Assembly (NCBI RefSeq): GCF_003206065.1
Contig: NZ_PZJQ01000007.1
Span: 19,653 to 83,652 of the forward strand
Length of the DNA stretch: 64,000 nt
DNA from: Salinicola halimionae
GTDB taxonomy: Bacteria > Pseudomonadota > Gammaproteobacteria > Pseudomonadales > Halomonadaceae
Direction: 5' to 3'
Shown: positions 28,488 through 37,185 of the stretch, piece by piece
How the letters are laid out: each line of letters opens with the position of its first letter
Position numbering within the stretch: the first letter of the stretch is position 1
Translations under genes and position numbers: made by a program
Notes under the pieces: model-generated
What the model was told of the DNA's origin: nothing
Seen by the model: the letters and a program-made list of their open reading frames with translations, nothing else
Database searches by the model: none

Positions 28488-29972
28488 CTAGCTCGATTCC
28501 TTGCCCAGATCGATGCAGAGGTACTTGGTCTCCATGTATTCGTCGAGGCCATACTTGGAGCCCTCGCGACCCAGGCCTGAAGCCTTGACGCCGCCGAACG
28601 GCGCGCTGGCGTTGGAGATCAAGCCGGTGTTGATGCCGACCATGCCGTATTCGAGCGCCTCAGCGACTCGCCAGACCCGTCCCAGATCCTTCGAATAGAA
28701 GTAGGACGCCAGTCCGAACTGGGTGTCGTTGGCCATGCGCACGGCCTCCTCTTCGGTCTCGAAGGGGAAAACCGCCGCCAATGGCCCGAAGGTTTCCTCG
28801 GTGGCGACCTTCATGTCCGGTGTGACATGGCTAACCAGCGTCGGCGAGAAAAACCGCCCGCCCAGCGAATGCTCGTGACCGCCCAGCAACAGCTGTGCGC
28901 CCTTGTCGGTCGCATCCTTGATATGGTCGGCAACCTTTGCCACGGCGTCATCATCGATCAGCGGGCCGATATTGACGCCCTCCTCGAAGCCGTCGCCGAC
29001 CTTGAGTTCGCTGTTCATCGCCGCCGCCAGCTTTTCGCTGAAGGCATTGACGACGCTGGACTGCACCAGGAAGCGATTGGTACAGACGCAGGTCTGGCCG
29101 GCATTGCGGAATTTAGAAGCGATCGCACCCTCGACCGCTGCATCGAGATCGGCATCCTCGAACACCAGAAACGGGGCGTTGCCACCCAGTTCGAGCGAAA
29201 TCTTCTGGATATGCTGGGCAGCATTGGCCATCAAAGAGCTGCCGACTTCGGTCGAACCGGTGAAGGTCACCTTGCGCACGACCGACGAGTCGGTCATCGC
29301 CTTGGCGATCTCGCTGGCCTTGCCCGGCACCACGTTGAACACGCCACGCGGGACGCCAGCCTGTTCCGCCAGTGCGGCCAACGCCGTGGCCGAGAACGGG
29401 GTCTGGCTGGCCGGCTTGATCACGATGGTGCACCCTGCCGCCAACGCAGCGGCGGCCTTGCGAGTAATCATCGATGACGGAAAATTCCAAGGCGTGATGG
29501 CGCCGACAACGCCGACCGGCTGCTTGGTGACCACGATACGCTGCTGAGTACTCGCGGCGGGAATGGTATCGCCGTAGATTCGCCGCGCTTCCTCGGCAAA
29601 CCAGCGCATGAAGCTCGCGGCGTAGACAATCTCGCCCGCGGCCTCTTTCACCGGCTTGCCCTGCTCGGCGGTCATGATCGCGGCCAGTTCATCCTTGTTC
29701 TCGAGCATCAGCTCGTACCACTTCATCAGGATGTCCGCCCGCTCCAGAGCGGTATGGTTGCGCCAGCCCGGCAGGGCGGCCTCGGCGGCTTCGATGGCAC
29801 GTTCGGTCTCGGCGCGCCCCAGCCGCGGCATAAGTCCGAGAATCTCGCCATTAGCGGGATTGTCGACCTCGATCTGCTCGCCACTGTCGGCGGCGACCCA
29901 GTTACCATCGATATAGGCAAATGGCCTGAACAAGGCGCTATCTTTGACGGACTGTACTTTGACGGATTGCAT
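28488..29972 (-). CDS. gabD: Succinate-semialdehyde dehydrogenase
   Basis: A 494-residue NAD(P)-dependent aldehyde dehydrogenase closest to GabD, which oxidises succinate semialdehyde to succinate. Landmarks: GAITPWNFPSSMITRK (cofactor Asn), the glycine turn FTGSTEVGS, catalytic Glu in LELGGNAPFLVFEDADLD, and catalytic Cys in RNAGQTCVCTNRFLV. The start ATG at 29972 has a good AAGGAAGGAG site. The N-terminus is oddly duplicated (MQSVKVQSVKDS) by a 15-bp repeat. The specific substrate among related semialdehydes is inferred. Confidence 0.88.
   Translation of the reverse strand: MQSVKVQSVKDSALFRPFAYIDGNWVAADSGEQIEVDNPANGEILGLMPRLGRAETERAIEAAEAALPGWRNHTALERADILMKWYELMLENKDELAAIMTAEQGKPVKEAAGEIVYAASFMRWFAEEARRIYGDTIPAASTQQRIVVTKQPVGVVGAITPWNFPSSMITRKAAAALAAGCTIVIKPASQTPFSATALAALAEQAGVPRGVFNVVPGKASEIAKAMTDSSVVRKVTFTGSTEVGSSLMANAAQHIQKISLELGGNAPFLVFEDADLDAAVEGAIASKFRNAGQTCVCTNRFLVQSSVVNAFSEKLAAAMNSELKVGDGFEEGVNIGPLIDDDAVAKVADHIKDATDKGAQLLLGGHEHSLGGRFFSPTLVSHVTPDMKVATEETFGPLAAVFPFETEEEAVRMANDTQFGLASYFYSKDLGRVWRVAEALEYGMVGINTGLISNASAPFGGVKASGLGREGSKYGLDEYMETKYLCIDLGKESS
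29943..29972 (-). repeat. 15-bp tandem duplication at the start of gabD
   Basis: TTTGACGGACTGTAC and TTTGACGGATTGCAT (plus strand) abut; they differ at three positions and encode the two copies of Gln-Ser-Val-Lys at the N-terminus, including the start codon. Confidence 0.75.
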
Positions 29973-30223
29973 GAATCACTCCTTCCTTGATGTGCTTGCC
30001 GGCGGCGGGTTGTTGCCTCTCGCCCATCCGGCCATTGCCCCATGCCGAAAAATCGAGGGTGACGCCGATCTGCGGCAACGATTCCAGGCTGACGAATCTA
30101 CAGAACAGGATGGCGGGTTAACGCCGCCTTCGCCAGTCGTCGATCGCGCCCGCCGTCGTCATGTCGCATCCTGCGGAGGGTCGAACCGCGCCGGCGGCAA
30201 CAGACGCTCTCGGCACGGCCGGC

Positions 30224-30673
30224 TTACCACTGCGACCATAGCGTCACCCCCACGGCGATCACGATAGCCGCGCCGCTCAATCCGTAGCCGTTGAAGCGCT
30301 GTGGGTTACGATGCACCTGATGCAATCCCGCCCACGCCAGCACGAGGGCCAGGACTTCGACTATCGGTGCGTAGCGACCCGCGCTCAATCCGGCGGCCGA
30401 TACCACGAAGGCAGCCAGCGCCCAGTGCGAAAGCTGCTTGCGACGCGTCTTGCCGTGAACGTCACGAGTGCTGCTGGCGCGTCGCTGCGTTTCCGGCCGA
30501 TTGAAAACCTGAATGGCTTGACCGTTGCGAAGCGCGAAGCGAACCGCTACGCCGGCGTTCGGCAAGCCTCGGCCGCGCCACTGGGAGAAGTCGAACGGAT
30601 AGCGTTGGCCGTCGTCGCCCTCGATCTCGCCGGTCTGGGTATCATCGTCGAATTGGTACAGCCGACCGTCCAT
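30224..30673 (-). CDS. Small membrane protein with an OB-fold-like N-terminus
   Basis: A 149-residue protein. Residues 1-58 (MDGRLYQFDDDTQTGEIEG...) resemble a cold-shock/S1-type beta-barrel with the GxIxGDDGQRYPF pattern. A basic linker (about 60-82) is followed by hydrophobic segments at about 84-122 and 132-147. Proteins joining a cold-shock-like domain to membrane helices are known (for example with DUF1294), but I cannot assign a family. I start at ATG 30673 because AGGA lies six bases before it; the open frame upstream is a shadow of folE. It follows folE by 71 bp. Confidence 0.65.
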   Translation of the reverse strand: MDGRLYQFDDDTQTGEIEGDDGQRYPFDFSQWRGRGLPNAGVAVRFALRNGQAIQVFNRPETQRRASSTRDVHGKTRRKQLSHWALAAFVVSAAGLSAGRYAPIVEVLALVLAWAGLHQVHRNPQRFNGYGLSGAAIVIAVGVTLWSQW

Positions 30674-30744
30674 GCGTCTATCCTGGCGGGATGGGTTTAC
30701 GCGTTGAGATGGCCGACCTGCGATGAGGTCAGCCGATACGCCTA

Positions 30745-31302
30745 TCAGCGGCCATTGACCAGCATCAGAAACTCCTGACGCGTGGTCTGATTCTTGCGGA
30801 AGCTTCCCAGCATCACCGAGGTCGTCATGCTGGAGTTCTGCTTCTCGACGCCGCGCATCATCATGCACATATGTTGTGCCTCGATCACGACACCCACGCC
30901 GCGGGCCTCGGTCACCTGCATCACGGCCTCGGCGATCTCGCGGGTGAGATTTTCCTGAATCTGCAGGCGGCGTGCATACATGTCGACGATTCGCGCAAAC
31001 TTGGACAGTCCCAGCACCTTGCCCTGTGGCAGGTACGCAATGTGGCACTTGCCGATAAAAGGCAGCACGTGATGTTCACACATCGAGTACATCTCGATGT
31101 CCTTGACCAGGACCATCTCGTCGGTGTCAGAAGCAAACACCGCACCATTGATCAGCTGTTCCAGGGACTGGTGGTAGCCCTGGGTCAGGAACTGCATCGC
31201 CTTGGCGGCGCGCATCGGGGTATCGCGCAGGCCTTCGCGCTCGGGATCTTCTCCCAGCTGTTCGAGAATGCCGTGAAAGTGGCCTGCCAGTTGCTCTGTC
31301 AT
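30745..31302 (-). CDS. folE: GTP cyclohydrolase I
   Basis: A 185-residue type IA enzyme making dihydroneopterin triphosphate, the first step of folate synthesis. Zinc ligands lie in [19 protein letters not shown], with the third in HMCMMMRG; the GTP-binding SKFARIVD segment is present. It lies 180 bp downstream of srkA on the same strand and precedes the small membrane protein gene. Confidence 0.96.
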   Translation of the reverse strand: MTEQLAGHFHGILEQLGEDPEREGLRDTPMRAAKAMQFLTQGYHQSLEQLINGAVFASDTDEMVLVKDIEMYSMCEHHVLPFIGKCHIAYLPQGKVLGLSKFARIVDMYARRLQIQENLTREIAEAVMQVTEARGVGVVIEAQHMCMMMRGVEKQNSSMTTSVMLGSFRKNQTTRQEFLMLVNGR

Positions 31303-31482
31303 GTTGCTGCCTTGTCTTTCGGTATCAATCTATCGGTATCATCGACCGAATACGCTCGCCACGGCGATCGTATTCGGCCCCCTAACGGTCATCGGCTGAT
31401 TCTAGCGAAACTCCCTCAACACCACTATCTCGACGCCGCCCTGTCGCAACCTAGGGCGACAACGACGCGCGTGGCAATCGCC

Positions 31483-32469
31483 TCAGGCCAGCCAGCGCGG
31501 CGAGTCGAGTGCGATCCGCTGCTGCTCGAGATGACGAATGTGCTGGTCCCAGTAACCATTTTCGGCAACGTACGGAAACGCTCGTGGAAAGGCCGGGTCC
31601 TCCCAGCGCGCGGTCACCCAAGCGCTATGCCTAATCAGCCGCAAGGTCCGTAGCGCCTCGATCCACTCGAGCTGGCGGCGATCGAACTCGCGAGTCATCT
31701 CGTAACCTTCGATGACTTCGGAAAGCTGCATCTGCCACTCCTCGGGAAACTGCGCGGTCAGCAGCATCCACAGATCCTGTATCGCAGGGGCCATGACGCA
31801 GTCGTCGAAATCGACCAGCGAGAACTGTTCGTCGCGCCCCAGCATGTTGCCGAGATGACAGTCACCGTGGACTCGCTGCAGCGCGCTTTCCGGCCAGGCA
31901 TGATCGGCCAGCAGCGGTAACAGGGCGTCGAGAGTCCGGTTGTAGATCTTGCGCTGTCTCGCATCGAGCCAGCGCGCCTCGAGCACGCGCGTGCGGCTCT
32001 CCTCGATCATCGGGGCCAAATCGAATCGAAGCCGATGACGGAAAGGCTTGCGTGCGCCGACCTCATGCACGCGTCCGATCAGTTCACCCAGCGCAAACAG
32101 ATGCGCGGGATTTTCGAGTTCCGGCGCCTGACCGACGACATGGGCGAACAGCGTAAAGCGGAAACCCTCGAAATGATGCAGCGTGTTGCCTTCGGAATCT
32201 TGCCAGGGTGCGCCAACGGAAATCGACTCTGCCGCGAGATCCAGAAGAAATTCATGTTCTTCGAGGATCTGCTCGTCGATCCAGCGCTCGGGGCGATAGA
32301 ATTTCACCACCCAGCGCCGGCGATCGTCATCGGTCAGCGAGTAGACGCGATTTTCGTAGCTATTGAGCGTGAAAGGCTCACCGGGCAACCACAGCCCCAG
32401 AGATTCGACGGCATCGACCACCCGCTGCGGTGTCAAGGTCTCGAACGGATGCAGGGAAACGGCGCTCAT
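31483..32469 (-). CDS. srkA: Stress-response serine/threonine kinase SrkA (YihE)
   Basis: A 328-residue aminoglycoside-phosphotransferase-fold kinase of the YihE/SrkA family, which in E. coli counters MazF-type death pathways under stress. Landmarks: N-terminal LNSYENRVYSLTDDD (nucleotide loop), VVKFYRPERW (ATP Lys), the catalytic RVHGDCHLGNML and the metal-binding SLVDFDDC. I use ATG 32469, preceded by GAGG, instead of the upstream in-frame start at 32505. The gene is followed by folE, and comF ends 40 bp upstream on the same strand. Confidence 0.92.
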   Translation of the reverse strand: MSAVSLHPFETLTPQRVVDAVESLGLWLPGEPFTLNSYENRVYSLTDDDRRRWVVKFYRPERWIDEQILEEHEFLLDLAAESISVGAPWQDSEGNTLHHFEGFRFTLFAHVVGQAPELENPAHLFALGELIGRVHEVGARKPFRHRLRFDLAPMIEESRTRVLEARWLDARQRKIYNRTLDALLPLLADHAWPESALQRVHGDCHLGNMLGRDEQFSLVDFDDCVMAPAIQDLWMLLTAQFPEEWQMQLSEVIEGYEMTREFDRRQLEWIEALRTLRLIRHSAWVTARWEDPAFPRAFPYVAENGYWDQHIRHLEQQRIALDSPRWLA

Positions 32470-32509
32470 ACGGACCTCGGCTGACGGCGAAATGCTTGCG
32501 CGCATGCTA

Positions 32510-33265
32510 TCAGATTCGGGTCGACGGCGTCCGCGCGAACGCTACTGCGGTCACGTGCTCGGCCCCGGCCTTGCGGCAAGCGATGGCCAGCGATTCCAGC
32601 GTAGCGCCAGTTGTCATCACGTCGTCGACGATCATCACGGTCGCCGGCAATGGCTCCGCCAAGAGGAAGGCCCGCCTCACATTCCGCCGTCGGGAGATTC
32701 GATCCAGGCCACGTTGAGAGGGCGTTTCGCGCAAGCGCTCGGCGCTGATCACCGGGAGTTTCCAATTCGCAGCCAGACGTCGCGTCAGCCAAGCGGTATG
32801 ATCGAATCCTTGCTCCCGAGTCCGTTCCTGGTGGCCAGGCACGCCGATCAGCGCGTCACCGAGTCCAGCCCCTTGAGCGAGCGATGCCAGCATCAGTTGA
32901 ATCAGCACTTCGCCTGCTCGCGCGTCCGCCGAAAACTTGTACCGCTGGATCAGACGTATCATTCGACCCTCGTAGCGCAGCGGTACCCGGGCAGCCGATT
33001 GTGCCGGCGGGCGCCGCAGGCATCGTCCGCATCTTAGAGACGCCAACGATCCCAGCGTAGCGGCTGGCAGCGGCTCCGCGCACAGACGACACGCGCTGTG
33101 ATTCCACGGCATCTCGACATAACAGTCGACACACCACGGTAGCCCATCGGCGACGGCCACTCGGCAAAAGGCGCAATAGCCTGGCAACGCCCTTTTCAGT
33201 CGGGCATTGATCCAGGCCAGCAACTCGCGTGCCAACGGCTGCAGGATTTTCGAGTCTCGCCACAT
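32510..33265 (-). CDS. comF: ComF family phosphoribosyltransferase-like protein
   Basis: A 251-residue ComF protein. An N-terminal zinc-finger-like Cys cluster (CAFC, CVDC, CRLC, CGRC, about residues 28-88) is followed by the phosphoribosyltransferase domain with the PRPP loop VMIVDDVMTTGATLES near residue 215. ComF supports DNA uptake in competent bacteria. ATG 33265 is chosen: a purine-rich GGGGAG precedes it, whereas the longer frame would run into the tRNA promoter at 33361. Confidence 0.88.
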   Translation of the reverse strand: MWRDSKILQPLARELLAWINARLKRALPGYCAFCRVAVADGLPWCVDCYVEMPWNHSACRLCAEPLPAATLGSLASLRCGRCLRRPPAQSAARVPLRYEGRMIRLIQRYKFSADARAGEVLIQLMLASLAQGAGLGDALIGVPGHQERTREQGFDHTAWLTRRLAANWKLPVISAERLRETPSQRGLDRISRRRNVRRAFLLAEPLPATVMIVDDVMTTGATLESLAIACRKAGAEHVTAVAFARTPSTRI

Positions 33266-33360
33266 CAGGTTTTCTCCCCCCCCGTTCAGTCTTGATGTCG
33301 ACTGCAACGATGGAAAACTGAAGTGAGAGTGACCAATGGCTGGCATACGGCGAGCAACGA

Positions 33361-33388
33361 TTGACATCGATGGAAGCGTCAGTAAAAT
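33361..33388 (+). promoter_or_regulatory. Promoter of tRNA-Leu
   Basis: Perfect -35 TTGACA (33361-33366), a 16-bp spacer and -10 TAAAAT (33383-33388), followed by the GC-rich discriminator GAGCGCGCC typical of stringently controlled stable-RNA promoters. The tRNA begins 18 bp downstream. Confidence 0.8.
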
Positions 33389-33406
33389 GAGCGCGCCTGT
33401 CGAAAT

Positions 33407-33491
33407 GCGGATGTGGTGGAATTGGTAGACACGCTAGATTTAGGTTCTAGTGCCGTAAGGTGTGGGAGTTCGAGTCTCCCCATCCGCACCA
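33407..33491 (+). tRNA. tRNA-Leu (anticodon UAG)
   Basis: An 85-nt class II tRNA with encoded CCA. The acceptor stem pairs GCGGATG with CATCCGC; the anticodon arm is CTAGA-TTTAGGT-TCTAG giving anticodon TAG (reads CUN Leu); the short variable arm stem TGCCGTAAGGTG and the TpsiC loop GTTCGAGTC are in place. A strong promoter lies immediately upstream. Confidence 0.96.
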
Positions 33492-33691
33492 AAGCAGCTT
33501 TCTTATCCCCCCTGATCTATCCCCAGCGGCAAAAAGCCAGCCGCTACATGACCGACTTTTCGCTGTTCTTTTAACCGATCTCGCTTTTCGCCTCATCGAT
33601 CCTGGCGCACCTATGAATTTTTGCGTCGCCTGCCCGCGTGCGAACTGAACGCTGGTTCACACATGGACATGGCCGGTATTTCGCATGACGC

Positions 33692-34363
33692 TCAGCCGTC
33701 GAGATGACGAATCCACTGTCGCACACGCCAGCGTTGAAGTCGGTTGGCGTAGCGTTTGGTATCCAGCGATACCGGCACCAGTGTGCAAGCCTCGTCGTTG
33801 TTCATGTGGAGACGAAAACGGCGCGCGGCACCGATCGGGTGATCTTCACTGCCGTAGATGGCCACCACCCGGATATCGAGAAAATGAAAGACGGTATCGT
33901 CAGTCGGCCGACCCTGCTCGAGTGTCACGTCGTGGACGCTGCACAGACGTCGTAGAATGGCTTCGAAAGACCCTACGTGGCTATAACTACCAGGGAGCAT
34001 GGGGCCCTGGCTGGAACGCATTCCCTCGCTGTCGTTTCTATTCTCCGCCTGCGACGACTTCTCGGAATTAGGCCCATCCTGTTGATGGTCGGCTTCGAAA
34101 TCGATCATGTCGTTGATCAGCGAACCTTTGCTGGTATGCAAGGTGACGATGATGTGTTCCAGAAAGATCGGTTCGGAACTCATGTTGCTGATCAGACAGA
34201 GCGCGGACAGGTCGTTGCCATGACCACGATTGATGATGATGCGCGGACGCCGAGTGCGGGCGAAGTTTCGATAAAGAATCTGGGCGTAAAAAAACCAGAC
34301 GAAGAGCGTCAATATGCTCGTGATCGCACTGATGGTCTGACTATGTGCTGACAACCATTCCAT
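33692..34363 (-). CDS. Uncharacterised single-helix membrane protein
   Basis: A 223-residue protein I do not recognise. Residues about 12-32 (AITSILTLFVWFFYAQILY) form one membrane helix, after which the chain is soluble and presumably cytoplasmic given the RNFARTRRPR positive patch. The segment after it (IIINRGHGNDLSALCLISNMSSEPIFLEHI) looks like an immunoglobulin-like beta sheet. A polar Gln/Asp/Ser-rich stretch spans about 90-118. AGAGG lies about 11 bp before the ATG. It is flanked by the tRNA and a long non-coding gap. Confidence 0.6.
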   Translation of the reverse strand: MEWLSAHSQTISAITSILTLFVWFFYAQILYRNFARTRRPRIIINRGHGNDLSALCLISNMSSEPIFLEHIIVTLHTSKGSLINDMIDFEADHQQDGPNSEKSSQAENRNDSEGMRSSQGPMLPGSYSHVGSFEAILRRLCSVHDVTLEQGRPTDDTVFHFLDIRVVAIYGSEDHPIGAARRFRLHMNNDEACTLVPVSLDTKRYANRLQRWRVRQWIRHLDG

Positions 34364-34515
34364 GGTCGTGATTAACCTCTACCTGCTTGACGAAAAACGC
34401 CAATGTAAGCGACAACGCTTGCCAGCGATATAACGTAGTTTACATGCCGGGATCGATGGAATGGCAGACCGGCTCAGGGCCGCCATGAAGCCTGAATTCA
34501 TGACCCTGAAACACG

Positions 34516-34541
34516 AAAGGCGGGCCTGGCGGCCCGCCTTT
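34516..34541 (-). terminator. Orphan terminator hairpin
   Basis: Perfect 11-bp stem AAAGGCGGGCC / GGCCCGCCTTT with a TGGC loop. It would end a minus-strand transcript starting near 34730, or a plus-strand one; no recognised gene abuts it. Confidence 0.65.
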
Positions 34542-34600
34542 GATTTACCCGTTCTAGCCTGGACTCCTGTCCTGTCATCACGTCATCCTGACGAACACAG

Positions 34601-34698
34601 CTAACGGTAATGCTTGAACCTGACCAGCATCTTCCTGATGCCGACAGGCAGGCGGTCATCCTTGACCGCGGTCCTGACTCATCTCCATGTTCCTTCAC
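34601..34698 (-). pseudogene. Possible small basic protein gene, apparently frameshifted
   Basis: On the minus strand one frame ends in a protein-like basic tail, KDDRLPVGIRKMLVRFKHYR followed by TAG, but has no start codon of its own: a TGA lies directly before it. A GTG at 34698 opens the neighbouring frame (MKEHGDE...), so a one- or two-base shift near 34680 would join them into a peptide of about 32 residues. A promoter-like pair lies upstream and a terminator 60 bp downstream. Could equally be chance. Confidence 0.3.
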
Positions 34699-34880
34699 CC
34701 GTCCGTGGGTGCAGTGAGCCAGCTAACGGAGTTAAAGTTATACAAGAGTTGTTTCTCCGTCAAGCTTTTAATCAAGTTCGATTGCCGGACACGCTCGATA
34801 GACTACCCTGACGATCAAATTCGTCGGCATCAAACAGGGTTGTCACGAGGGGGTAGGACCGACTGATCATTAGTCGAGGG

Positions 34881-34913
34881 AATGATCGATCCCTTGCGTG
34901 ATCGATCATTTTT
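34881..34913. terminator. Orphan perfect hairpin
   Basis: AATGATCGATC / GATCGATCATT, an 11-bp perfect stem with an eight-base loop and TTT after it. Symmetric enough to act on either strand. No gene ends nearby. Confidence 0.5.
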
Positions 34914-35624
34914 CCAATGGAAAAGGAGAATCGACGGAAGGACGTCGATTTCCGAGACACCTGCCCACACCCGCGCCATGAAATCCAATGTCTGAGGCGA
35001 CAGAGGCGACATAACACATCAGCCAGTCACGCGCCGACTCTTTTCAAGCCCTGAGTCTTGCGACTCGTTCCTTGGCCCATGCCACTAACCAGCGCTACAC
35101 GCAAGTCCCTTGGTCACGTCCCTGCAGCAGCCTTCACGAAAAGAATCGTACAAATGTTAGATCAAACCATTACAGACGGCAAAGCCGCGTACAAAATGGT
35201 CTTGCCGTCGCAACGGAGTACTTGGGCTGAAGAGGCATCAGGGGCCATTACGATATTGGTCGGGTTTGCGCGCAAGCGAGTCGCAAGCGCGCCACCGCAA
35301 TTTACGGCACATGGCTCTGATCACCGCCGTCATATAGCACCACATAATAGAGGCGATAGCGCAGGGCCGTCTCCGAGGGCTCGCTGTGGTGGGGAACTAG
35401 CTGTGTTAGGGCTAGATACGGCGAAGGGCCAGTTGTGGCAAAGGGCTAAGTTGTGGCCAAGGACCATGACTCAGCGGCTTTGCCCGATAGAGCCAAACAA
35501 ACGAGTATATAAATTATTTTTCTTATTACCAAAAGTAAAACTACGCTATCCTACGGTCCTCGGATGGGACATGATGCCATCTCTCATCATCCTTACTCAT
35601 CTCAACTCACAGGGTCGCAATCTC

Positions 35625-36407
35625 ATGTCTAAACGTCTGCTGAGAGTCGCTTCACTCCGCCGAACCACTTTCGCCGTGGCGCTGGGATTGGCAACATCAC
35701 TGAGCGCGTTCACGGCGCAGGCCGATACCCTTCGCGTAGGGATGTCAGGCGGCTATTATCCGTTTACCTATGTCGAGCAGGATGAGCTCAAGGGCTTCGA
35801 GGTCGATCTCATGAACGCGATCGGCGAAATCACCGGTGACGACGTCGAGTTCGTCACCGCCAGTTTCTCCGGGTTGGCCGGCATGCTGGATTCCGACCGA
35901 ATCGACACCATTGCCAACCAGATCACCATTACCCCGGAACGACAGAAAAAATATCTCTTCAGCACTCCCTACGTTTACGACGGTGCCCAGGTCGTGGTTC
36001 GCAAGGGCAACGACGCGATCCATGGCGTTGAAGATCTCAAGGGCAAGACGGTAGCGGTCAACCTAGGTTCCAACTACGAGCAGCTGCTCGACGAACTGCC
36101 TTACGCGGACGAAATCAATATCAAGACCTATGACTCCAACATCGAGCAGGATGTCGCCCTGGGCCGCGCCGACGCTTTCGTGATGGATCGGGTCAGCGCC
36201 TCTCAGGTGATCAAGGACAAGCCGCTGCCGCTCCAGTTGGCGGGCCAGCCCTTCTCCAAGATCGAAAATGCTTATCCCTTCCGCGATGACGAGGCGGGTC
36301 AAGCTCTCATGGAGCGAGTCAATGACGCCCTTGCCGAGTTGCGCGATAGCGGTAAATTGAGCGATCTTTCCGAAAAATGGTTCGGGAACGATATCACCCA
36401 ACCGTGA
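35625..36407 (+). CDS. Cystine-type ABC transporter substrate-binding protein
   Basis: A 260-residue family 3 solute-binding protein with a long signal peptide (cleavage near AQADT, residue 34). The mature chain follows the cystine-binding FliY/TcyJ pattern: GYYPFTYVE, GFEVDLMNAIGE, the NQITITPERQKKYLFSTPY block and VNLGSNYEQLLDE, ending LSEKWFG. The ATG at 35625 is chosen because it starts the signal peptide; the open frame upstream has no family resemblance. The ligand, L-cystine or a related amino acid, is inferred from similarity. Confidence 0.88.
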   Translation: MSKRLLRVASLRRTTFAVALGLATSLSAFTAQADTLRVGMSGGYYPFTYVEQDELKGFEVDLMNAIGEITGDDVEFVTASFSGLAGMLDSDRIDTIANQITITPERQKKYLFSTPYVYDGAQVVVRKGNDAIHGVEDLKGKTVAVNLGSNYEQLLDELPYADEINIKTYDSNIEQDVALGRADAFVMDRVSASQVIKDKPLPLQLAGQPFSKIENAYPFRDDEAGQALMERVNDALAELRDSGKLSDLSEKWFGNDITQP

Positions 36408-36425
36408 TGGACGCCTCGCATCGAC

Positions 36426-36459
36426 GGCCCATGACGCTGACCGGCGTCATGGGCCTTTC
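36426..36459 (+). terminator. Hairpin between binding-protein and permease genes
   Basis: A perfect 12-bp stem GGCCCATGACGC / GCGTCATGGGCC with a TGACCG loop and a short TTT tail. Such a partial terminator lets the binding protein be made in excess of the membrane subunits. Confidence 0.65.
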
Positions 36460-36510
36460 AGTTCTCTGAGGCCACCAGACGCGGAGCGCCCAGCACCGAG
36501 CTAAAACGTT

Positions 36511-37185
36511 ATGCACGCACTCGATTTCGACTACATGCTGGGCCTGGTGCCCATTCTTCTCAGTTATCTGCCGCTGACACTCGAGATGGCAGCCGCCGGC
36601 ATGGCCTGTGCACTGGTGCTGGCCTGTCTATTGGCGGTCATTCGGGTCACTCGTATTCCCGGCCTCAACGCTTTCGCGTTGCTGTTCATCTCGTTCTTTC
36701 GCGGTACTCCGCTGCTCGTGCAGCTTTTCCTGTTCTATTACGGGTTGCCCCAGGTATTGTCTTTTCTGGTCGCGATCAACGGCATCAGCGCGACCATTCT
36801 CGGGCTAACACTGCATTTCTCGGCCTATATGGCGGAATCGATTCGCGCGGCCATCGTCGGGATCGACCGTAGCCAGACCGAAGCGGCGCTCTCCATCGGC
36901 ATGACTCGAGCTCAGTTAATGCGCCGCATCGTGCTGCCGCAGGCGACGCGAGTGGCAACACCGACACTGATGAATTACTTCATCGACATGATCAAATCGA
37001 CCTCACTGGCCTTTACGCTGGGGGTCACCGAGCTGATGGGTGCCACTCAGAAAGAGGCGGCCAGCAGCTTTCTCTATTTCGAAGCATTCCTGGTCGTGGC
37101 CGTGATTTACTGGATCGTGGTCGAAGCGCTCTCCTGGGTGCAAAAATGGCTGGAAAAACGACTCAACCGGGCCTATCAGCGATGA
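36511..37185 (+). CDS. Amino-acid ABC transporter permease (cystine type)
   Basis: A 224-residue HisM/YecS-type permease with five hydrophobic helices. The EAA loop that contacts the ATPase reads EAALSIGMTRAQLMRRIVLPQ, near residues 126-146. The conserved FFRGTPLLVQLFLFYYGLP lies near residue 67. Its TGA overlaps the ATPase ATG by 4 bp. Works with the preceding binding protein and the following ATPase. Confidence 0.9.
   Translation: MHALDFDYMLGLVPILLSYLPLTLEMAAAGMACALVLACLLAVIRVTRIPGLNAFALLFISFFRGTPLLVQLFLFYYGLPQVLSFLVAINGISATILGLTLHFSAYMAESIRAAIVGIDRSQTEAALSIGMTRAQLMRRIVLPQATRVATPTLMNYFIDMIKSTSLAFTLGVTELMGATQKEAASSFLYFEAFLVVAVIYWIVVEALSWVQKWLEKRLNRAYQR

Larger units (their letters stand above)
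34364..35624. other. 1.26-kb gap with orphan hairpins and no clear gene
   Basis: No gene of ordinary size is supported. The gap holds two perfect terminator-like hairpins (34516-34541 and 34881-34910), a smaller stem (34929-34950), a minus-strand promoter-like pair (TTGACG at 34758-34763, TATAAC at 34737-34742), and a possible small basic reading frame. From about 35395 to 35460 there is a loose repeat with the core AGTTGTGGC/AAGGGC, and 35495-35545 is very A/T-rich, including TATAAA, probably the promoter area of the ABC-transporter genes. Confidence 0.5.

Noticed and set aside
30674..31048. N-terminal extension of the small membrane protein into folE
   Set aside because: It is antisense-frame overlap with folE on the same strand in another frame; AGGA-ATG at 30673 explains the start.
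33407..33491. tRNA-Leu as an integration site for a mobile element
   Set aside because: No integrase and no repeat of the tRNA 3' end was seen downstream in the window.
35058..35624. 190 extra codons upstream of the cystine-binding protein
   Set aside because: The signal peptide begins at 35625 and the upstream translation has no recognisable features.
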